DNA of 64,000 nt from positions 124,001 through 188,000 of the forward strand of contig NW_019091461.1 of the NCBI RefSeq assembly GCF_001949145.1, given 5' to 3'. This DNA comes from Acanthaster planci (taxonomy: Eukaryota > Echinodermata > Asteroidea > Valvatida > Acanthasteridae). Below are positions 63,448 through 64,000 of the stretch, piece after piece (the first letter of the stretch is position 1; every line of letters begins with the position of its first letter). Below the pieces are notes generated by a model. That model was given only the letters and a program-made list of their open reading frames with translations, searched no databases and had not been told where the DNA came from. The position numbers were made by a program, and so were the translations under genes.

Positions 63448-63630
63448 CTAGGGTGTACTGCTGAGGCATTGCTTGTAATCTCTGTTTCGTTGCCACTTGC
63501 AAGCCTTCCTTGAGCGCGCACAGAAGGAGTGTTGCTCCTCACAGCTGTTGCCCATCATAGAAATGTCTACCATGCAACGGTTATCTTCCTGGGGGACAAA
63601 CTTGCATGTGGCACCATAGCAGCTACCAAT
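63448..63630 (-). CDS. Second TIMP (TIMP-B), last coding exon only
   Basis: This exon starts at acceptor CTTCAG and encodes 60 residues ending in a TAG. The cysteine spacing reproduces the TIMP-A C-domain exon: GSC, ATC, NRC, then an extra NSC, SFC, ACKW, and an extra KQC. The sequence is otherwise well diverged, and the exon lacks the longer basic tail of TIMP-A. The phase (0) equals that of TIMP-A exon 4. Exons for the signal peptide and N-domain would lie beyond base 64000, since the gene runs leftward. It could be a pseudogene fragment, but the frame is intact and the acceptor is good. Confidence 0.82.
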   Translation of the reverse strand: MGSCYGATCKFVPQEDNRCMVDISMMGNSCEEQHSFCARSRKACKWQRNRDYKQCLSSTP

Positions 63631-63814
63631 CTGAAGAAAACAAAAGGAAGACATCTTGATGAATGTCATCACCAAAACACATTATGACCTTGCCATCCAT
63701 CAGGAATGAAATTGTGCTAAACAGTGTGTTGTTGCTTTGTCTCCCCAGAATTCTGCTTTAACTCAGTGGTGTTGAGCTCCTCCCCACCCACCATGCTATT
63801 GTCTAAAGCTGCCT

Positions 63815-63950
63815 CTGTTACTGCCCTCCATTATTCTCCCTGTTACAGCCAAACCCTTTGCTTACCCTCCTCCATTCTCCCCATCACAGCCACGCCCTTT
63901 GTGCGCCCTCCTCCACTCTTCCCATTGCAGCCACGCCCATTGCCTTCCAA
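63815..63950. repeat. Degenerate minisatellite, about 40-bp unit
   Basis: Three diverged copies of a unit like ccctcctccattctcccca followed by tcacagccacgccctttg lie head to tail. The plus strand is strongly pyrimidine-rich. It sits just 5' of TIMP-B's last exon, within its intron. Confidence 0.75.
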
Positions 63951-64000
63951 ACTGTAACTTTTAATTTGCCACAAAGCAACAACATCCACCCCAATTAGCC

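Noticed and set aside
63724-63957. Pro/Ser/Leu-rich open frame
   Set aside because: It reads through a pyrimidine-rich minisatellite; the composition explains the open frame.
1-64000. CRISPR array, operon, phage or other prokaryotic system
   Set aside because: The window is intron-rich animal DNA. The repeats are dispersed inverted-repeat elements without regular spacers, and no bacterial gene structure is present.

Overview
The window is animal nuclear DNA. It is AT-rich and intron-rich, with GT-AG introns that are short to multi-kilobase, and many short non-autonomous transposons and fold-back repeats. It holds three multi-exon genes plus the last exon of a fourth. An invertebrate deuterostome is most likely, and an echinoderm (for example a sea star) is my best guess. 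That rests on a synapsin gene with TIMP genes in its intron, tandem TIMP copies as described for sea urchins, and the repeat style. The species assignment is inference.

Layout. Bases 1-3634 have no recognisable gene. A plus-strand gene of 11 coding exons (3635-14308) encodes a predicted 459-residue protein: an N-terminal membrane anchor, a ZZ-type zinc finger and a C-terminal EF-hand module. I know no standard gene name for it. Bases 14309-41399 (27 kb) show no coding exon I can support, only transposon relics and simple repeats. Coding exons 1-5 of synapsin lie on the plus strand at 41400-47128, with the conserved domain A phosphosite and the start of domain C. The later synapsin exons are not seen before base 64000.

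Downstream of synapsin exon 5, on the minus strand, is a complete four-exon TIMP gene (TIMP-A, 51243-57042, predicted 243 residues). The last coding exon of a second TIMP (TIMP-B, 63448-63630) follows, and its other exons must lie past the right edge. Placing TIMPs antisense inside the synapsin intron after exon 5 is the arrangement known for vertebrate SYN/TIMP pairs, and a nested Syn/Timp pair is also known in Drosophila. Here the nested TIMP appears to have been duplicated in tandem. Both copies share two C-terminal cysteines beyond the usual TIMP pattern.

Synapsin is a presynaptic vesicle phosphoprotein and TIMPs are secreted metalloprotease inhibitors. They share the locus by ancient nesting, not through a common pathway. 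Several inverted-repeat elements were found by matching their arms by eye: 2034-2109, 16743-16971, 19159-19393, 24054-24260, 48514-48703, 50680-50825, 56392-56535 and 59621-59667. Three copies of one dispersed repeat family, a tRNA-derived SINE-like element and small tandem repeats were found the same way.
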